64,000 nt of DNA from Ruminococcus sp. (lineage in GTDB: Bacteria > Bacillota > Clostridia > Oscillospirales > Ruminococcaceae): NCBI GenBank assembly GCA_017460665.1, contig JAFUAO010000061.1, positions 25,748 through 89,747 on the forward strand, read 5' to 3'. Each line of letters starts with the position of its first letter. Position 1 is the first letter of the stretch. The position numbers and the translations under genes were made by a program. The notes below the pieces were generated by a model. It was not told the DNA's origin and ran no database searches. It worked only from the letters and a program-made list of their open reading frames with translations. Of the stretch, positions 38,960-47,952 are shown in pieces.

Positions 38960-41074
38960 ATGTTTGAGAATTACAGAAAATTTGAAACTACTTATGCCGG
39001 CAGACCTCTCATCGTAGAGACCGGCAAGACCTGTGGACTTTCCAACGGCTCCTGCTGGGTACGCTACGGCGAGACAGTCGTTATGGCTAACGTTACCGCA
39101 AGCGCTAAGCCCAGAGAGGGCATCGACTTCTTCCCTCTCTCTGTCGACTATGAGGAGAGGCTCTACTCCGTAGGCAAGATCCCCGGCAGCTTCACAAAGC
39201 GTGAGGGCAAGCCCTCTGAGAAGGCTATCCTTACTTCACGCTGCGTCGACAGACCTATCCGTCCCCTCTTCCCTAAGGACATGAGGAACGATGTTTCCGT
39301 AGTTATGACAGTTCTCGCTGTTGAGCCGGACAACTCCCCTGAGATCGCAGGCATGATCGCTACATCTATCGCTATCTCCATTTCTGATATACCTTGGAAC
39401 GGACCTATCGCCGGCATCAACGTCGGTCTGGTAGACGGCGAGATCGTGCTCAATCCTACTCTTGACCAGAGAGCTAAGACTGACCTTACTCTTACTGTTG
39501 CAGGTACTGCCGAGAAGATCGTTATGATCGAGGCCGGCGCTAACGAGGTGCCTGAGGACACTATGCTGGAGGCTATCCTCAAGGGCCACGAGGAGATCAA
39601 GAAGATGGTGGCCTTCATCAATGACATCCGCTCACAGATCGGCAAGCCTAAGTTCACCTTCGAGTCCATGGAGGTAGACCACGATATGTTCGACGCTATC
39701 GAGGCCTTCGCTTCTGACCGTGTGAAGTTCGCTCTCGATACAAATGATAAGAACGTTCGTGATGAGAGACTTGCTCCTATCGTTGACGATATCCACGCTA
39801 AGTTCGACGAGCAGTACCCTGAGCAGGGCGCTATGATCGACGAGTGTGTCTACAAGCTCCAGAAGAAGATCGTCCGCAATTGGCTCTATGAGGGCAAGCG
39901 TGTTGACGGAAGAGGTATCGACGAGATCCGTCCTCTGGCTGCTGAGGCAGGAGTCCTCCCCCGTGTACACGGCTCAGGACTGTTCACAAGAGGCCAGACC
40001 CAGGTCCTCACGATCGCTACTCTCGGACCTGTGAGCGACTCTCAGAAGCTGGACGGCCTTGATGAAGAGGTCTCCAAGAGATATATGCACCAGTACAACT
40101 TCCCCAGCTATTCAGTTGGCGAGACTAAGCCCTCAAGAGGCCCCGGACGCCGTGAGATCGGTCACGGTGCTCTTGCTGAGAGAGCTCTTGCTCCTGTTAT
40201 CCCCTCAGTTGAGGAGTTCCCCTACGCTATCAGAATGGTATCAGAGGTCCTCTCCTCTAACGGTTCTACATCACAGGGCTCTATCTGCGGTTCGACTCTG
40301 GCTCTTATGGACGCCGGCGTACCGATCAAGGCTCCTGTTGCAGGTATCTCCTGCGGACTTATCACTCTCCCCGACAGCGACGACTTCATGACCATGGTAG
40401 ATATCCAGGGCCTTGAGGACTTCTTCGGCGATATGGATTTCAAGGTAGGCGGTACTCACAAGGGTATCACTGCTATCCAGGTGGACATCAAGGTGGACGG
40501 CCTTACTCCCGCTATCATCAAGGAGGCCTTCGAGAAGACCAGAAAGGCTCGCCTGTATATCCTTGACGAGATCATGCTCAAGGCTATCCCTGAGCCCAGA
40601 GCTACTGTAAATGAGTACGCTCCTAAGATGCTCCAGACCAAGGTGCCTGTGGACAAGATCCGTGAGGTCATCGGCCAGGGCGGTAAGGTCATCCAGAAGA
40701 TCTCCGCAGACTGCAACGTAAAGATCGACATCAACGATGACGGAAGCGTATTCATCAGCGGTATCGACTCCGCTAACTCACGGAAGGCCCTCCAGATCGT
40801 CGAGACTATCGCTAACGGTCCTGAGGTAGGCGCTATCTACAGAGGTAAGGTAGTTCGCCTTATGGAGTTTGGCGCCTTCGTTGAGATCGTTCCCGGAATG
40901 GACGGCCTTGTCCACATCTCAAAGCTGGATAAGCAGAGAGTCGAGAAGGTTGAGGACGTTGTCACTGTCGGCGATGAGATCGTTGTTAAGGTAACTGAGA
41001 TCGACCGTCAGGGCAGGATCAACCTCTCACGCAAGGACGCTCTTGCTGAGATCGAGGCTGCTAAGAAGAACTAA
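38960..41074 (+). CDS. pnp: Polyribonucleotide nucleotidyltransferase
   Basis: A 704-residue PNPase with the full domain set: two RNase PH cores (~10-230 and ~310-550), a KH domain (~555-620, VIGQGGKVIQKISADCNVKI) and an S1 domain (~625-695, GAIYRGKVVRLMEFGAFVEI). The phosphate site is in the second core (SSNGSTSQGSICGSTLALMD). It degrades RNA 3' to 5' with phosphate and works in mRNA turnover. GGAGG lies upstream of the ATG. The long leader stem suggests RNase III-linked autocontrol. A strong terminator follows. Confidence 0.98.
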   Translation: MFENYRKFETTYAGRPLIVETGKTCGLSNGSCWVRYGETVVMANVTASAKPREGIDFFPLSVDYEERLYSVGKIPGSFTKREGKPSEKAILTSRCVDRPIRPLFPKDMRNDVSVVMTVLAVEPDNSPEIAGMIATSIAISISDIPWNGPIAGINVGLVDGEIVLNPTLDQRAKTDLTLTVAGTAEKIVMIEAGANEVPEDTMLEAILKGHEEIKKMVAFINDIRSQIGKPKFTFESMEVDHDMFDAIEAFASDRVKFALDTNDKNVRDERLAPIVDDIHAKFDEQYPEQGAMIDECVYKLQKKIVRNWLYEGKRVDGRGIDEIRPLAAEAGVLPRVHGSGLFTRGQTQVLTIATLGPVSDSQKLDGLDEEVSKRYMHQYNFPSYSVGETKPSRGPGRREIGHGALAERALAPVIPSVEEFPYAIRMVSEVLSSNGSTSQGSICGSTLALMDAGVPIKAPVAGISCGLITLPDSDDFMTMVDIQGLEDFFGDMDFKVGGTHKGITAIQVDIKVDGLTPAIIKEAFEKTRKARLYILDEIMLKAIPEPRATVNEYAPKMLQTKVPVDKIREVIGQGGKVIQKISADCNVKIDINDDGSVFISGIDSANSRKALQIVETIANGPEVGAIYRGKVVRLMEFGAFVEIVPGMDGLVHISKLDKQRVEKVEDVVTVGDEIVVKVTEIDRQGRINLSRKDALAEIEAAKKN

Positions 41075-41089
41075 AAACAGCACATTTTT

Positions 41090-41121
41090 CCCCGTACAGA
41101 AATGTACGGGGATATTTTTTT
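41090..41121 (+). terminator. pnp terminator
   Basis: CCCCGTAC and GTACGGGG pair around AGAAAT, followed by TATTTTTTT. Confidence 0.93.
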
Positions 41122-41132
41122 GGAAAAAGTAC

Positions 41133-41195
41133 TTGACAAATGGAAAAAGACGTGGTATCATATAACTGTAATAACCGTACTACTTGATTTAGTAC
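41133..41195 (+). promoter_or_regulatory. Promoter and operator of the GntR-ABC operon
   Basis: TTGACA (41133-41138), 17 bp, TATCAT (41156-41161). GTACTA-N7-TAGTAC (41177-41195), a perfect inverted repeat, lies just after the expected transcript start, the usual place for a YtrA-type repressor site. Confidence 0.8.
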
Positions 41196-41218
41196 ACCTG
41201 TTACAGAAAGGAGCGGCT

Positions 41219-41584
41219 ATGTTTTCTATTGATCTTACGAGCCGGGTGCCTATCTATGAGCAGATCCATGACAAGATCATCGCCCTGATCATTAACGGCA
41301 CTCTTAGTGAGAACGACCAGCTCCCCAGTGTTAGGAGTTTGGCAAAATCCACCGGCGTCAACCCGAATACCGTTGCCAAGGCGTATCAGGAGCTTGAGCG
41401 CAGCGGCATAATCTACTCCGTTCCCGGACGGGGCAGCTTCATCGCAAAAAAGGACAGCAGCGCCTTTCAGAAGGCTGTTCTGTCTGATTTCGATCAGGCC
41501 GTAACTGAGGCCCTGCAAAACGGGCTTTCTCCTGTAGACCTGAAATGCAGGATAGACAAGATAGACAATGATCTGAGGAGGTAG
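41219..41584 (+). CDS. GntR-family regulator, YtrA subfamily
   Basis: A 121-residue regulator. The GntR winged helix reads VPIYEQIHDKIIALIINGTL, QLPSVRSLAKSTGVNPNTVA and KAYQELERSGIIYSVPGRGS. Only a short helical tail of about 45 residues follows, which defines the YtrA subfamily. YtrA-type proteins repress ABC transporter operons that respond to cell-envelope antibiotics. I chose the ATG at 41219 (AAAGGAG upstream). The ATPase gene follows after seven bases, and a palindromic operator lies at the promoter. Confidence 0.93.
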   Translation: MFSIDLTSRVPIYEQIHDKIIALIINGTLSENDQLPSVRSLAKSTGVNPNTVAKAYQELERSGIIYSVPGRGSFIAKKDSSAFQKAVLSDFDQAVTEALQNGLSPVDLKCRIDKIDNDLRR

Positions 41585-41591
41585 AATTGAT

Positions 41592-42521
41592 ATGATCGAG
41601 CTAAAAAAGACTGTCAAGAAGTTTGACAGCTATACGGCTCTCGATGGGATCGACCTTAAGATCGAGAAGGGCACCGCTTTCGGACTTCTCGGCTCTAACG
41701 GCGCAGGAAAATCAACCATCCTTCGCCTTCTTTCCGGTATCTACAGGCCCGAGGACGGCCAGGTGCTGATCGACGGCGAGAGCGTTTACGACAACATTTC
41801 TGCGAAATCCAAGGTTTTTTTCATCAACGATGAGACCGTTCAGTTCCAGGGATTTACACTGAAAAAGCTGAAGGACTACTACAAGGGCTATTATCCCAAT
41901 TTCTCTGAGGAGGTCTTTGAGAGCCTCAGGTCGAAGATCAAGCTGCCATTAGATAAGAAGCTCAGCACCTTCTCAAAGGGCATGAAGCGTCAGGCTATCG
42001 TGATCATCGGACTGGCTTGCAGGACGGATTATCTCCTCCTTGACGAGGCCTTCGACGGTCTCGACCCCACTATGCGCATCATCGTTAAGAAGATGCTTGT
42101 GGACGCTATGCTGGACAGACAACTCACCACGATCATCTCCTCACATAATCTCAAGGAGATCAATGAGGTCTGCGACACCTGCGCCCTGCTCCACGAGGGA
42201 AAGATCATCTTCTCACGGGACATCGACGACGTAAAGGGCAGTATCCACAAGGTACAGGTGGTCTTCCCGAAAAACGAGGACGGCACCTCTGTGGAGTACA
42301 GCATATCCGACTTCGATGCCTCCGGTATCGATATACTGCACTTTGAGCACACTCAGAGCATCTATTACATCATCGCAAGAGGCGATGAGGACACGGTCAA
42401 GGCCGTATTCGCTCCGAAGAAGCCGGTGCTCCTTGAGCTCATACCGCTGACTCTTGAGGAGATATTTATTTACGAATTGGAGGTGCTTGGCTATGACAGC
42501 AGCGACATCAACGAAGAATAA
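41592..42521 (+). CDS. ABC transporter ATP-binding protein
   Basis: A 309-residue ATPase. Walker A is LLGSNGAGKSTILRLLSG, the signature loop LSTFSKGMKRQAIVI, and Walker B YLLLDEAFDGLDPTMR. SSHNLKEINEVCD holds the switch His. A C-terminal extension of about 90 residues is typical of the YtrB/drug-export type. With the GntR regulator and the following permease it forms a YtrABC-like exporter. The permease gene starts 29 bases before its stop codon. Confidence 0.94.
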   Translation: MIELKKTVKKFDSYTALDGIDLKIEKGTAFGLLGSNGAGKSTILRLLSGIYRPEDGQVLIDGESVYDNISAKSKVFFINDETVQFQGFTLKKLKDYYKGYYPNFSEEVFESLRSKIKLPLDKKLSTFSKGMKRQAIVIIGLACRTDYLLLDEAFDGLDPTMRIIVKKMLVDAMLDRQLTTIISSHNLKEINEVCDTCALLHEGKIIFSRDIDDVKGSIHKVQVVFPKNEDGTSVEYSISDFDASGIDILHFEHTQSIYYIIARGDEDTVKAVFAPKKPVLLELIPLTLEEIFIYELEVLGYDSSDINEE

Positions 42522-44745
42522 GAGCTATTTCGGCAGAAGGTTCGCAACACGTCTTGCCGAGAGCAAAAAGCTTCTTATCGTGAACTTCGTTTTCTCCTTG
42601 CTCGGACTTCCCCTATTATCACTTGTGTTCGTCCTTATGGAGTATTACGACAAGAAAAATGTCAGCATCTACGAGGTCTTCCAGCCGGACGCTTATTTAG
42701 CTATCGGCGCTGTGGCTGTTTTTGCCAGCTTCGCTATGGGCCTCATCATCGCACTGTTCCATTTCAGATACCTCTACCAGAAGCAGCTAGTCGACATGAA
42801 CTATTCCCTGCCCCTCAGCTCGGGCCAGCGCTTCTTCGCAGACTATCTCTCTGGACTGTTCATCTATCTGCTCCCGATCGCAGTTGGCACCGTCATCAGC
42901 TACGGTATCGTTCTGATCGGTGAGGCTTCCTTCGGCGGCAGTGCCATTACTGATATGCTTGGCCATATCACTGTCAGCGGTATCATCGTTGTTGTGGGAC
43001 TCATAATGCTCTACACCTTCGCTGTGCTTGGAATCGTTTTCTGCGGCAGCACCTTCGAGGCTATTTTCAGCATCGTTGCGCTGAACGTGATGATCCCGGC
43101 AACTATCGCCTGCCTGTGGATCGCTATGATCTACTCCTCTGCCTTCGGTATCGACGAGTCAAGTATAATCAAGAGCCTGTTCTTCACTGCTACCAGTCCA
43201 TTTGGTGCAGGCGTGTTCTTCGGCGACTATCTATCGAACGGCGAGTTCATCGTTATGGGCAATTACGGTGCTCCAATGGCAACTTGGAACTATTTTAGCT
43301 GGCTCATCACTGCTGCTGCAGTTATCTTCATCGCTCTGTTAGCGGCATTCCTGCTCTACAAGAAGCGCAAGGCCGAGGACGTTTCAAAGCCCTATGTTTT
43401 CAAGAGCTACTACTATGCTATCATCACAATGGCTGTTTTCTGCATACTGTCACTGTTCATCTCCGACGGAGACAACATCATCGCAGGTATCATCATCTGT
43501 GCAGTTGGCTGGTTCCTAATGGAGGTCATCACAAGAAGAGGCTTCAAGAAGTTCTGGACAGCCGGCGTGGGCTTCGCTCTTGCAGTCGGATCCGTCTTTG
43601 TGATCTGCGCTGTCTGCAAGGCGACCGACGGATTCGGTGCCTCAAGGAAGGTGCCCTCAGCCTCAAGTATCTCTTCAGTTGAGATCGGATCCTATAGCTA
43701 TGCCAGCTTCGGCTCTGGGATCAGTGTGTTCACTACCGACGATCCTGAGGTCATCGATCAGGTCATCAAGCTCCATGAGGAGATCATTGACAGGCATTTC
43801 CACTCAGAGAACTACGAATACGAGCAGTTCTCTGAGGACAGCAGCGAAAATTACTTCGTAAGCGACTGCAGCTTCAATGTGTCCTACCGCATGAAGAGCG
43901 GTTCCACCCTGTCAAGAAGGTATACGATCAACACTGCCATGATGACTGACCTTATGAAGGCTGTCTATCTGTCAGACGACTATGCAAAGGATGCCTCTGA
44001 GAGATTCTTCATGAACATGGCCAACACCAGCGACGAGTGGTTCCGCAGCTATGAGGACGCTGAAAAATACGCCACAAAGGGTATCGTTGGCATCGAAGAC
44101 AAGCTCATGCTGACAGGTGACGCCTTGAACGTCAAGAAGGACGATATGATCCAGCTCAGAGATGCCTACCGCAGGGATCTCGAAGCAATGACTGCCGAGG
44201 AGCTCAGCAGCGGCGAGGTATTCTGCTATGTGGGAGATAACTGGGTGCTCGACTCGTTCAAGGAGACCAAGTCGGTGCTCTTATCCATGGGCTATTCCCC
44301 CGATGATATGGACGAGGCTTACCTCAAAAACGTTTTCTCCAACGGCAACTACGATCCTTCGATCTATATCTACAGCGACTTTGAGCTCTGCTCGCATATC
44401 TCCTCGAATATGAGCGACACAGGTAATTTCTTCAGCTATTACGGCGACGAGGATTGGCATCTGGATAAGGAGAAGACCATGTCACAGTTCGGCTTCGCCT
44501 ACAGGAACGATTACTACGGCTACGGCTACTACGAAGACGGTCAGTCCAACTATAACAATGGCGTGATGTTTATCAACAGCCGCACCGAATACGATAAGGC
44601 CGATGTGGCGCAGCTCCTTGGCCATCTCACTTCGCTTGTGTTCGATGAGCGGCCTATCGCAGTCGTAACGATCAACGGCTCGATCTACTGCTTGAAGGAT
44701 ACCCCTGAGAACAGTGCTCTTCTCGAAAAGGTCGTAAACGGCTGA
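42493..44745 (+). CDS. ABC transporter permease with large C-terminal extracytoplasmic domain
   Basis: A 750-residue membrane protein. Residues ~20-380 hold roughly eight to ten helices (such as LIVNFVFSLLGLPLLSLVFV and FWTAGVGFALAVGSVFVICA). The last ~365 residues are soluble, acidic and rich in Ser, Tyr and Asp (YYGYGYYEDGQSNYNNG), and should lie outside the membrane. Permeases of YtrA-controlled operons often carry such a domain, perhaps to sense the exported compound. I chose the ATG at 42493 with GGAGGTG upstream. Substrate unknown; an antimicrobial peptide is the first guess. Confidence 0.85.
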   Translation: MTAATSTKNKSYFGRRFATRLAESKKLLIVNFVFSLLGLPLLSLVFVLMEYYDKKNVSIYEVFQPDAYLAIGAVAVFASFAMGLIIALFHFRYLYQKQLVDMNYSLPLSSGQRFFADYLSGLFIYLLPIAVGTVISYGIVLIGEASFGGSAITDMLGHITVSGIIVVVGLIMLYTFAVLGIVFCGSTFEAIFSIVALNVMIPATIACLWIAMIYSSAFGIDESSIIKSLFFTATSPFGAGVFFGDYLSNGEFIVMGNYGAPMATWNYFSWLITAAAVIFIALLAAFLLYKKRKAEDVSKPYVFKSYYYAIITMAVFCILSLFISDGDNIIAGIIICAVGWFLMEVITRRGFKKFWTAGVGFALAVGSVFVICAVCKATDGFGASRKVPSASSISSVEIGSYSYASFGSGISVFTTDDPEVIDQVIKLHEEIIDRHFHSENYEYEQFSEDSSENYFVSDCSFNVSYRMKSGSTLSRRYTINTAMMTDLMKAVYLSDDYAKDASERFFMNMANTSDEWFRSYEDAEKYATKGIVGIEDKLMLTGDALNVKKDDMIQLRDAYRRDLEAMTAEELSSGEVFCYVGDNWVLDSFKETKSVLLSMGYSPDDMDEAYLKNVFSNGNYDPSIYIYSDFELCSHISSNMSDTGNFFSYYGDEDWHLDKEKTMSQFGFAYRNDYYGYGYYEDGQSNYNNGVMFINSRTEYDKADVAQLLGHLTSLVFDERPIAVVTINGSIYCLKDTPENSALLEKVVNG

Positions 44746-44762
44746 TTAGAACAAGAGAAAGC

Positions 44763-44792
44763 AAAAGGCAGATACTTGTGTATCTGCCTTTT
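44763..44792. terminator. Bidirectional terminator
   Basis: AAAAGGCAGATAC and GTATCTGCCTTTT pair around TTGT between two convergent operons, with T-runs on both strands. Confidence 0.88.
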
Positions 44793-44801
44793 CGTTTTAT
44801 G

Positions 44802-45776
44802 TCAGCCTGTGCTTTTTTCTGCGTCCTGCTGCTGGATCCAGAGAGCGTCGCCGCCGGAGATCCCGTCCTTGCCGTCGCAGTCGGCATTGAACCTTCCCTG
44901 TGCTGTAAGAGGATATTTCTGAGGAAGTGAGATATACTGCAAGACCGCAACTGCGTCGTTGAGGCTGAGCCTGCTGTCTGCATTGGCGTCGCCGTTCACA
45001 GCTCCCACAAGCTCCACCGTTTCGCCGTTGTCTGATACGGTCGTAGGACTTGAACCATAGGCGTATATGCCTACCTCCTTCTCGATACGAACAGAAAGCT
45101 CTGCCATTTCAGCAGCATTCAGTTTTGTATCGTCAGCAGGAACGACCTCATACGCCGGATGTATCTCGTCCCCCACTGGGATCTCCACTTGCTTGATCTT
45201 TAGGCCGTTTTCCTCTGTGAAGCTCTCAAGATCTGAGTACTGCTTATCGAAGATCCTGAACGTTCCGTCATCATAGGTAAGTACGTTCCCAAAGAAGCCG
45301 ATGTTGTTGTAGGTCCAGTACTGAGGCGTATACTCAAAGCTCCTGAGGCCCTGAGCGTCCTTGACCTCGTTCCATATAGCCTTCGCTGCTTCATCAGATA
45401 CATCGTATATGACGCAGCACCTGTTGAAGCCAGTTATCCTTGGAGACTCCATATGGTTTTCGGCTGCATTACGCACAGCAGTCATAAAGACGGCCTCGTT
45501 CGTGTCAGAGGTGCAGCCTATCACCAGGTATGATCCTCGCTGACCGATGACCAGCACACCAGTTGCCTCTTCATTGATGTAAGCTGACGTATTGCTGACA
45601 GCTTCCAAGCACCACTCATAGCTGCTGGGATCTTCCAGCTTATAGGGATAATGATCAAGCATCTCATTGATCTCTGAACTGCGGTCACCAAATCTGGCGA
45701 TGGCATTTGCGCTGACAGGAGCTGCTGAACAAACAGCGAGCACTGCCGCAATGATAGAAGTGAATAGTTTTTTCAT
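44802..45776 (-). CDS. Secreted dockerin protein of unknown function
   Basis: A 324-residue secreted protein. It has a signal peptide (MKKLFTSIIAAVLAVCSAAP), an N-terminal domain of about 225 residues that I do not recognise, and a C-terminal type I dockerin (~255-320). The dockerin has calcium loops GDANADSRLSLNDAVAVLQY and NADCDGKDGISGGDALWIQQ. The unknown domain contains GVLVIGQRGSYLVIGCTSDT and ends in a basic-acidic mixed helix. It should attach to a cellulosome scaffoldin. It is the last gene of the ECF sigma/anti-sigma operon, so it may be a sensor partner or target rather than an ordinary enzyme. Confidence 0.85.
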   Translation of the reverse strand: MKKLFTSIIAAVLAVCSAAPVSANAIARFGDRSSEINEMLDHYPYKLEDPSSYEWCLEAVSNTSAYINEEATGVLVIGQRGSYLVIGCTSDTNEAVFMTAVRNAAENHMESPRITGFNRCCVIYDVSDEAAKAIWNEVKDAQGLRSFEYTPQYWTYNNIGFFGNVLTYDDGTFRIFDKQYSDLESFTEENGLKIKQVEIPVGDEIHPAYEVVPADDTKLNAAEMAELSVRIEKEVGIYAYGSSPTTVSDNGETVELVGAVNGDANADSRLSLNDAVAVLQYISLPQKYPLTAQGRFNADCDGKDGISGGDALWIQQQDAEKSTG

Positions 45777-45789
45777 AGTGATACCTCCT

Positions 45790-46686
45790 TTATCCTATGG
45801 GGCGAGCGATGAAATACGCCTGGCCCTCAGATGTTTGTACAGAGCAGACGATAAGATCTGGGTGTGTCTCGGTCGTCGTCTGAGCATGAGCTAACAACGC
45901 CTCAACAGCGATAGTCTTACCGAAAAAGTCTGTCGTGTACAAAGATGTATAGTTTATCATGGTCATGTCTTGCAGATCCTCTTCATAAACACGCTCTCCG
46001 GAGACCTCATAGCTCGTTCCGTCGAGAGAAAAGCTGTAGGTCTTTTTGGGGTCGTACAAATATGTTCCTGACTGGACTCTAGTCGTTGTGCCGAGCGGTG
46101 TCGGCTCGTCCGGTATCGAGCCCGGATCATCGGTGACGATAGTCGTTATGATGTTCGATGTCACAGCAGGAGAGGTCTGCGTTGCCGGTGCTGTAACAGG
46201 AGTGGTCTGCGCAGCCGTATCTGTAGCAAGAGAAGCCGCTGTTGCAGCCGACGTCCTCTCCGTAACAGGAGCAGTCTGGACGGTCCTTTCCGGTGCAGTC
46301 ACCGCAGCAGCCTCTGTTACCGTATGAGCGGCCCTCTCAGTCGAGGCTGCTGTTCGAGCGGCTGTGCTTTGGACGATCGCCGAAGCTGCGGCTGTCGTCT
46401 TGACTGGGTGAGGCTCAGTTGCCGGCGGCTCTGTAGAAGGCGCAGAAGTTCCCTCCGGGAGAGTCGGAACGGCTGTGGTCTCAGTGATCACCACTTCAGT
46501 GTGAGGAGGCTTTGCGGCATCTCTGAGGCCGTCGACTGACATGAGCCATACTCCGGCTATCGCCGCAGCACAGGCCCCGGAAGAGACTGCGCTCCGCCTT
46601 ATGATCTTATCACGCCGCTTTTTCTCGGCGATCATTTTTTCAGCCTTCATGTAGGCATTCCTTTCCAGCTCTTCATAGCTCTTCAT
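45790..46686 (-). CDS. Putative anti-sigma factor, single-pass membrane protein
   Basis: A 298-residue protein encoded directly after an ECF sigma gene with a 14-base overlap. A cytoplasmic helical segment (YEELERNAYMKAEKMIAEKK) precedes one membrane helix (VSSGACAAAIAGVWLMSVDG). A 120-residue Thr/Ala/Pro linker and an extracellular domain of about 95 residues (YDPKKTYSFSLDGTSYEVSG to the end) follow. No zinc HCC motif of classical ZAS anti-sigma factors is seen, so the assignment rests on gene order and topology. The outer domain probably senses a signal, perhaps a glycan. Confidence 0.65.
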   Translation of the reverse strand: MKSYEELERNAYMKAEKMIAEKKRRDKIIRRSAVSSGACAAAIAGVWLMSVDGLRDAAKPPHTEVVITETTAVPTLPEGTSAPSTEPPATEPHPVKTTAAASAIVQSTAARTAASTERAAHTVTEAAAVTAPERTVQTAPVTERTSAATAASLATDTAAQTTPVTAPATQTSPAVTSNIITTIVTDDPGSIPDEPTPLGTTTRVQSGTYLYDPKKTYSFSLDGTSYEVSGERVYEEDLQDMTMINYTSLYTTDFFGKTIAVEALLAHAQTTTETHPDLIVCSVQTSEGQAYFIARPIG

Positions 46687-47221
46687 TGCCTATCCCCTCC
46701 TTTTCCAGTTCTTTCTTGAGGGCAGCCTTTGCCCTGAATACCAAATTGCCTATCTGCCGTTTCGTTTTTTTCATGATATGCGCAGCTTCTCCGGTGTCAA
46801 AGCCCTCGATCCACATCAGGAAAAGCACCTGTGAGTAGTCAGGCTCCAGCCGTGAGATCGCCCTGTGGAGCAGTCTCCTGCTCTCCTCGCTGATGTATCT
46901 CTCTTCCAGATCTGTCTCGTCAGCGACCTCTTGCAGCTCATCGAGAGCTATTCCCTTAGAGCTGCTTTTGATGTAGTCATAGGCAATGTTCCTGCCTATG
47001 GAATAGAGCCAGGTCTTGAAGCTGCTTTTGCCGGAAAATCTGGGCTTTTTAGCGATAAGTACAGCAAAAACGTCCTCAGTTAGGTCCTCGGCAGTATGGA
47101 TATCCCTGACGATACTGCACAGGTAGAAGATCAGCCCGTCGCTGTATGTGCGGACGATCTCACTGAGGCCCTCCTTGTCACCGGAAAGGAAACGGCGGTA
47201 GCTACTTGCACCGTTATCCAT
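46673..47221 (-). CDS. ECF-type RNA polymerase sigma factor
   Basis: A 182-residue sigma-70 family protein. Region 2 has CSIVRDIHTAEDLTEDVFAV and FSGKSSFKTWLYSIGRNIAY. Region 4 has LEPDYSQVLFLMWIEGFDTG and AAHIMKKTKRQIGNLVFRA with the -35 recognition helix. GGAGGAAAA precedes the ATG at 47221. A GGATCATGATCC palindrome (47241-47252) lies in its leader. The next gene encodes a likely anti-sigma factor, and a dockerin protein completes the operon. Confidence 0.93.
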   Translation of the reverse strand: MDNGASSYRRFLSGDKEGLSEIVRTYSDGLIFYLCSIVRDIHTAEDLTEDVFAVLIAKKPRFSGKSSFKTWLYSIGRNIAYDYIKSSSKGIALDELQEVADETDLEERYISEESRRLLHRAISRLEPDYSQVLFLMWIEGFDTGEAAHIMKKTKRQIGNLVFRAKAALKKELEKEGIGNEEL

Positions 47222-47334
47222 AAAGAATTTTCCTCCTATAGGATCATGATCCTCTACTACTTAGTCTGGATCCGTGGTCTCGTTTTCTCACCTTCAAAAT
47301 AATATTTTTCTTTTAACATATATATCCTGCAAAT

Positions 47335-47359
47335 AAAGGCCGCCCTTGCAGGTGGCCTT
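47335..47359 (-). terminator. Weak terminator after the HD gene
   Basis: AAAGGCC and GGCCTTT pair around GCCCTTGCAGGT just past the stop codon of the HD gene; the T-tract is short. Confidence 0.4.
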
Positions 47360-47363
47360 TTGC

Positions 47364-47930
47364 CTATTTTTCTTCAGTTTCGATCTTGTGGAGGGTCTCC
47401 GCAAGGATCTCCTTCCGCAGATCCGTCAGCCAGTCTGAGAACTCTGTTACATCGAAGGCGTAGGTCTTGTTCAGCTCGTACTCGTTCTCGGACCATGTGT
47501 TTATGGGAGATTCGTTGTGCTGGATCAGAGCCTCCAGCTTGTCAAGGGCCCGGAAGATCTTAGACTCTAAGGTCTGCTGAGCCTCCATTTCGGCGAAAAG
47601 AGCCGAAAGCTCCGCCGATACCTGGTCAGGGAGAGAGATGACCCAGTCTTGCAGGAGACTATCCTCCCTTTCTCTGTCAAGGTCAGTCTTGCTGAATGTG
47701 GGTATGTCACCGGTGAAGCACTCCCCCAGGTCGTGGACGATGCACATCCTGACCACACGGTCGATGTCGGCCTCCGGGAACTGCTCTCTCAGCAGCATTG
47801 CCATGAGGGATATCCTCCAGCTATGCTCTGCCACGCTCTCCGGCCGCCCTTTCGAGGTGGTGCAGTGCCGGATCGTGTCCTTCAGCTTTTCGGCGGTGTG
47901 CAATATTTCAAGGAATGCCTGCGGTCTCAT
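47364..47930 (-). CDS. HD-domain phosphohydrolase (YfbR/HDDC2-like)
   Basis: A 188-residue HD hydrolase. The metal ligands are in PESVAEHSWRISLMAMLLRE (first His), VRMCIVHDLGECFTGDIPTF (HD) and FRALDKLEALIQHNES (last Asp). The layout matches YfbR and HDDC2, 5'-deoxynucleotidases that hydrolyse dNMPs. It lies 22 bases downstream of the SGNH lipoprotein gene, with GGAGG before the ATG at 47930. The functional link to the ABC exporter operon is not obvious. Confidence 0.88.
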   Translation of the reverse strand: MRPQAFLEILHTAEKLKDTIRHCTTSKGRPESVAEHSWRISLMAMLLREQFPEADIDRVVRMCIVHDLGECFTGDIPTFSKTDLDREREDSLLQDWVISLPDQVSAELSALFAEMEAQQTLESKIFRALDKLEALIQHNESPINTWSENEYELNKTYAFDVTEFSDWLTDLRKEILAETLHKIETEEK

Positions 47931-47952
47931 AATGCCTCCGATCTGTGTGAGC

